A stretch of 64,000 nt of DNA, from contig JAPKHC010000008.1 of assembly GCA_026647215.1 (NCBI GenBank), positions 1-64,000 of the forward strand, written 5' to 3'. The DNA comes from F1-120-MAGs118 sp013360535 (GTDB taxonomy: Bacteria; Planctomycetota; UBA1135; GCA-002686595). The number at the start of each line of letters is the position of its first letter. Position 1 is the stretch's first letter. A program made the translations under genes and the position numbers. Below the pieces are notes generated by a model that did not search any database, had not been told where the DNA came from, and saw nothing but the letters and a program-made list of their open reading frames with translations. Below, in pieces: positions 60,941 to 64,000 of this stretch.

Positions 60941-61102
60941 TCATCGGAGGGCCTTTCGACAGTGTGGGGCGAGCGCGTGGGCTTTGGACCTGAGCCGGCG
61001 CGCGGCGGCAAGGCCTTCTCCACAGGCTCCGGAGGCGAGGGAGCGCGGCGATCGCCCGACGATGCGCAAGCCGGAACGGCGCTTGGGAGTAGTGCGAGCC
61101 AT
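60941..61102 (-). pseudogene. Internally deleted partial copy of the HExxH-TPR gene
   Basis: This 53-codon frame joins a sequence like the N-terminus of the 59106-60029 protein (KRRSGLRIVGR) directly to one like its C-terminus (RSLASGACGEGLAAARRLRS versus RSLASGSCGEGLAAARGYKS), ending with similar basic residues. About 230 residues of the middle, including HEVVH, are missing. It is most simply a decayed duplicate brought together by deletion; a short expressed peptide is possible. Confidence 0.6.
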
Positions 61103-61229
61103 GGGATAACGCGGGAAACGCGCCGCCCAAGGGTAACCGAGCCGCCCCAAACGCAGCGCGAGGAGCGGCGCTTGCGCGTCGTTCCTCGCGTGGAGTTGGA
61201 GTCAGTTACGGAGTCGGAGTCAGTGTCAG

Positions 61230-61245
61230 GCGAGCTTGCGCTCGC
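61230..61245 (-). terminator. Short hairpin after the FG-GAP gene
   Basis: GCGAGC and GCTCGC form a 6-bp stem with a 4-nt loop, 37 bp after the stop of the minus-strand FG-GAP gene. No T-run follows, so termination is only suggested. Confidence 0.35.
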
Positions 61246-61281
61246 GGCGAGAGCGGGCCAGGGAGGTCCGCTCGCGTTCGG

Positions 61282-62988
61282 TCACGGGGCGACCGTGAAG
61301 TACACCGCGTTGGAGAACGAGGCGTTCACGTCGCGGTAGTAGAACTGGCAGAAGAGCGTCGAGCCGGCGGTGACGGCCGGATCGTTGCCCTGGCGCAGCC
61401 ACTGGTTCAGGTCGACCGACAGGAAGCCGGTGCAGCTCGTGCCCGTCGCGTTGCCCGCCGTCGACTGGATCGGCGTGCGGACGTAGCCGGGTTCGACGCA
61501 CAGGAAGCCCGAGCCGAAGGGCACGGCCTGACCGTGGCGACCGTAGAACAGGAAGCCCGTCTTCTGGTTGACGACGTTGTTCGCGCGCAGCGTGAAGGCC
61601 GCCGTCGAGGACAGGCTCGGGCTGCCGGTCGTCGTGATCGTCGCGGTGCAGCCCGACGTGCTCGTGCCCGCCGTGCAGTAGCTCGTGATCGGCAGCGGCG
61701 TGCCGCTCCACACGCGCACGCGGCCCGTGTCGAGGTTGGAGTTGTTCGTGTCGAAGGTCGGCCAGCCGACGATGAAGTCGTCGAGGCCGTCGCCGTTGAC
61801 GTCCTTGCCGCCGCCGACCGAGAAGCCGAGCTGCTCATCCGTCAGCGTGCCGTAGACGCTGAAGAGCGTCGCGCCCGTGCGACCCGACCACACGCGCGCC
61901 ATGCCGGCGTTCTGCACGCTCTGGTCCTTCATGCGCGCGCCGCCGATCACGTCCGCCCAGCCGTCGCCGTCGACGTCGCCGGCGAGCGCGCACACGCGGC
62001 CCATCTCGTCGTTCGAGGCGGTGCCCTTCAGGTTGTAGAGCTGCGCGCCAGTGCGGCCCGAATACACGAACACGGATCCGGAGTTGCCTCCGGCGTAGTC
62101 CGCGTTCGGGGAGCCGACGATCACGTCCGGCCAGCCGTCGTTGTTGACGTCGCGCCCGCCGTCGACCGAGTTGCCGAAGTACTCGCCCGCGGTCGCACCC
62201 TGGAAGGTGTAGAGCGTCGCTCCGGTGGCGCCGGAGTAGATGTAGGCGCGTCCCTGGTCCTGCTGGGTGTTCGTCGTCTGCGGCGCGCCGACGATGACGT
62301 CGGCCTTGCCGTCCTTGTTGACGTCGCCGGCGGCGGAGACGCTGTAGCCGAGCACCGAGACGCCCGAGGGCGAGTTGAAGGTGCGCAGCACCGAGCCGTT
62401 GAGGCCCGAGAAGATGCGCGCCTCGCCGACGTTGGCCGTGTTCGAGCCCTTGCCGTAAGGCGCGCCGACGATCACGTCCGCGCGGCCGTCGCCGTTGGTG
62501 TCGCCCGCGCCGTCGACCGACAGGCCGAACCAGTCGCCGGCCTGGTCGCCGTACCACGTGTAGAGCACCGCACCCGTGCGGCCGGACCACACGCGCGCCA
62601 TGCCGGAATTGGTGCCGTTCTGGTCGTGCAGCGGGGCTCCACCGACGATGTCGGGGTAGCCGTCGCCGTCGACGTCGCCGGCGCTGGCGACCGACTCGCC
62701 GAGGCGATCGCCGGCCGCGAGGCCGTGGAAGGCGTACAGGAGCGCGCCGGTGCGGCCGTTGGTGACGCGGATCGAGCCGGAGGACGTGCCGTTGACGCTG
62801 GCGTACGGGGCGCCGAAAGCGAGCTCGGCCTGACCGTCGCCGTCGAGGTCGCCGATGACCGTGCAGGAGCGGCCGAGCTGGTCGCCGGCGGCGGCGCCGG
62901 TGTTGATCTGCAAGGTGGTCTGCGCCGAGAGCGTGGCTGCAGCGAGCGCGACGGCGAGCGACGCGGACGAAACGGAGCGTGTGATCAT
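61282..62988 (-). CDS. Secreted FG-GAP repeat protein with planctomycete C-terminal module
   Basis: A 568-residue exported protein: signal peptide to about residue 23 (ASLAVALAAATLSAQ), then seven integrin-alpha-like FG-GAP repeats of the form GDVDGDGYPDIVGGAPLHDQ with GARVWSGRTGAVLYTWYG spacers, a beta-propeller with Ca-binding loops. The C-terminal ~130 residues (ITSYCTAGTSTSGCTATI to the end) form the module shared with 11292 and 38945, with FLCVEPGYVRTP and CQFYYRD. The ATG at 62988 starts the signal peptide. Likely surface-exposed or released. Confidence 0.85.
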   Translation of the reverse strand: MITRSVSSASLAVALAAATLSAQTTLQINTGAAAGDQLGRSCTVIGDLDGDGQAELAFGAPYASVNGTSSGSIRVTNGRTGALLYAFHGLAAGDRLGESVASAGDVDGDGYPDIVGGAPLHDQNGTNSGMARVWSGRTGAVLYTWYGDQAGDWFGLSVDGAGDTNGDGRADVIVGAPYGKGSNTANVGEARIFSGLNGSVLRTFNSPSGVSVLGYSVSAAGDVNKDGKADVIVGAPQTTNTQQDQGRAYIYSGATGATLYTFQGATAGEYFGNSVDGGRDVNNDGWPDVIVGSPNADYAGGNSGSVFVYSGRTGAQLYNLKGTASNDEMGRVCALAGDVDGDGWADVIGGARMKDQSVQNAGMARVWSGRTGATLFSVYGTLTDEQLGFSVGGGKDVNGDGLDDFIVGWPTFDTNNSNLDTGRVRVWSGTPLPITSYCTAGTSTSGCTATITTTGSPSLSSTAAFTLRANNVVNQKTGFLFYGRHGQAVPFGSGFLCVEPGYVRTPIQSTAGNATGTSCTGFLSVDLNQWLRQGNDPAVTAGSTLFCQFYYRDVNASFSNAVYFTVAP

Positions 62989-63319
62989 CGATTCCCCTGT
63001 GGCCCCGGTCGGGCCTTCGATTTCGGACGGTGGATGGGTCCGCGGGGCGACAGATCGCGCTCGGGCGCGCTGCTCGGCCGTCCCCACGGCGAGTCAAGCG
63101 TTCTTCTTCACTTCGGGCCCGGCACCCCCCTCAGGGTGTCGCGCTCGTGCAGCCAACTTCGTTCGGCCTGACCCGCGGGCTTGAATCTCCTCCCCCCGAA
63201 TCCGTCCGAGCGAACGCGATCTTGTGGAAAAAGCCCCTCGCGGCGCCAGAGGCGAGCGAAGGACTTTCCGTTCGGAGCGCGTCCTCCCTGCGGACGCACG
63301 GCGCCCGGCGGATGTTCCG
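62989..63319. other. Intergenic region between FG-GAP and sulfatase genes
   Basis: About 330 bp, both neighbours on the minus strand. It holds the promoter of the FG-GAP gene and the 3' flank of the sulfatase gene. I see no gene, RNA or strong hairpin. Confidence 0.35.
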
Positions 63320-64000
63320 CTAGCGGGGTTCGAGGAATCGTGCGCACTCGTCCGCGAGCCGCAACAGGGCGCCCCGCTGGGCCTCGAGCACCGGCTGGGG
63401 GTCGTCCAGGAGGCGCCAGTGGCCATTCCAGACGCTGACGCCGAGCCCCGCCGCCTGCTCGCGCGGCACCCGCAGGATGCCGTCCGGAGTCAACAGCCCG
63501 ACGTCCTCCCAGCCGGCGGCGACCCGCAGGCGCGCCGGGTCGGGGTCGAGCAGGTGGCTGCCGAGCGTCCAGCCCGGGCGCAGGGCGGGCTCCGCACCGA
63601 GCAGCTCGAGCACGGTCGCCGGCAGGTCCGCGTGGGTCGTCGGGCGCGGCTCGACGCCGCTGGGCACCCCCGGACCGCGCAGGATCAGCGGCACCTGCAC
63701 CTGCGAGGCGGTGAAGTTGCCCGTGTGGCCCCAGTAACCGTGCTCGGCGAACTCCTCGCCGTGGTCGCCGGTGACGACGACGAGCGTGTTCTCGAGCTGG
63801 CCGCAGGCGCCGAGCTCGTCGAGCAGCGCTCCCGCGACCTTGTCCGCGTGCCGCAGCGCGTTGCGGTAGCGGTTGTGGACCCGCTCGACCAGCGCCGGAT
63901 CGCGCGAGCCCGCGAGCTCGACGTAGTCGAGGTCGCGCGCGTAGGGCACGAACGGCGCCTCGTCCTCGGGGAAGTCGTACTTCTGGTGCGCGGAGTCGAG
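63320..64000 (-). CDS. Sulfatase-family protein, 5' end beyond the window
   Basis: The C-terminal 226 residues of a sulfatase/alkaline-phosphatase-fold protein; the frame stays open to the window edge (it begins LDSAHQKYDFPED). The late metal motif VVTGDHGEEFAEHGYWGH is intact. It parallels the 36825-38729 protein throughout (LDAPHQ versus LDSAHQ, PYARTIDYAKL versus PYARDLDYVEL, CRRFLR versus CARFLEPR), so it is a paralogue, probably also membrane-anchored and envelope-acting. Confidence 0.8.
   Translation of the reverse strand, partial: LDSAHQKYDFPEDEAPFVPYARDLDYVELAGSRDPALVERVHNRYRNALRHADKVAGALLDELGACGQLENTLVVVTGDHGEEFAEHGYWGHTGNFTASQVQVPLILRGPGVPSGVEPRPTTHADLPATVLELLGAEPALRPGWTLGSHLLDPDPARLRVAAGWEDVGLLTPDGILRVPREQAAGLGVSVWNGHWRLLDDPQPVLEAQRGALLRLADECARFLEPR

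Overview
This window looks like a chromosome segment of a high-GC planctomycete (Planctomycetota). The evidence is family content: secreted FG-GAP/beta-propeller proteins that share a C-terminal module, a DUF2231 plus planctomycete-type cytochrome c protein, a PF07638-type ECF sigma factor beside a giant TPR serine/threonine kinase, and lipid-type sulfatases. The assignment is inference; no rRNA or ribosomal protein gene is present to test it.

Region 1 (about 1-9.7 kb) is a minus-strand gene train. In transcription order it encodes a ParB-DNA methyltransferase fusion, a small terminase, a terminase ATPase that lacks the nuclease domain, a tyrosine integrase, two unknown proteins, a HTH protein, a CHC2/Toprim primase, a RepA-like ATPase, a SpoVG-like protein, another HTH protein and the start of one more gene. 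No capsid, portal or tail gene is seen. This is the gene set of a phage satellite or a stripped prophage. A palindrome flanked by inverted GAGAC repeats at 1.42-1.55 kb is a candidate origin. Two lower-GC unknown genes (9.8-11.2 kb) lie just upstream.

Region 2 (11.3-13.5 kb) returns to host-type secreted proteins. Region 3 (14.36-21.5 kb) is a type III restriction-modification locus (mod, fic, res), followed by a frameshifted integrase and a 3' fragment of tRNA-Ser, which together mark an integration site. Region 4 (21.87-24.19 kb) is a lower-GC, translationally coupled cassette of glycosyltransferase, radical SAM/SPASM protein and P-loop kinase. Region 5 (24.5-29.5 kb) is a truncated PD-(D/E)XK (DUF2357-like) nuclease cut by a three-ORF transposon with recognisable TGTGG terminal repeats, then further transposon-end debris.

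Region 6 (29.5-64 kb) is host backbone: kinase/ECF sigma/zinc-ribbon cluster; B12-radical SAM; two sulfatases; FG-GAP proteins; a stress cluster with a FixL-like heme-PAS kinase, NarL-type regulator, Hsp20, triple Usp and a nearby CBS protein; a di-heme peroxidase, a PQGR-rich lipoprotein and an OmpR/HK pair; an envelope/lipid run (GT-C, SGNH hydrolase, cyanophycinase-like peptidase, LpxL-like acyltransferase); an AAA/DUF4143 ATPase; a HExxH-TPR protein with a decayed partial copy; an orphan HigA antitoxin; and a partial sulfatase at the right edge.
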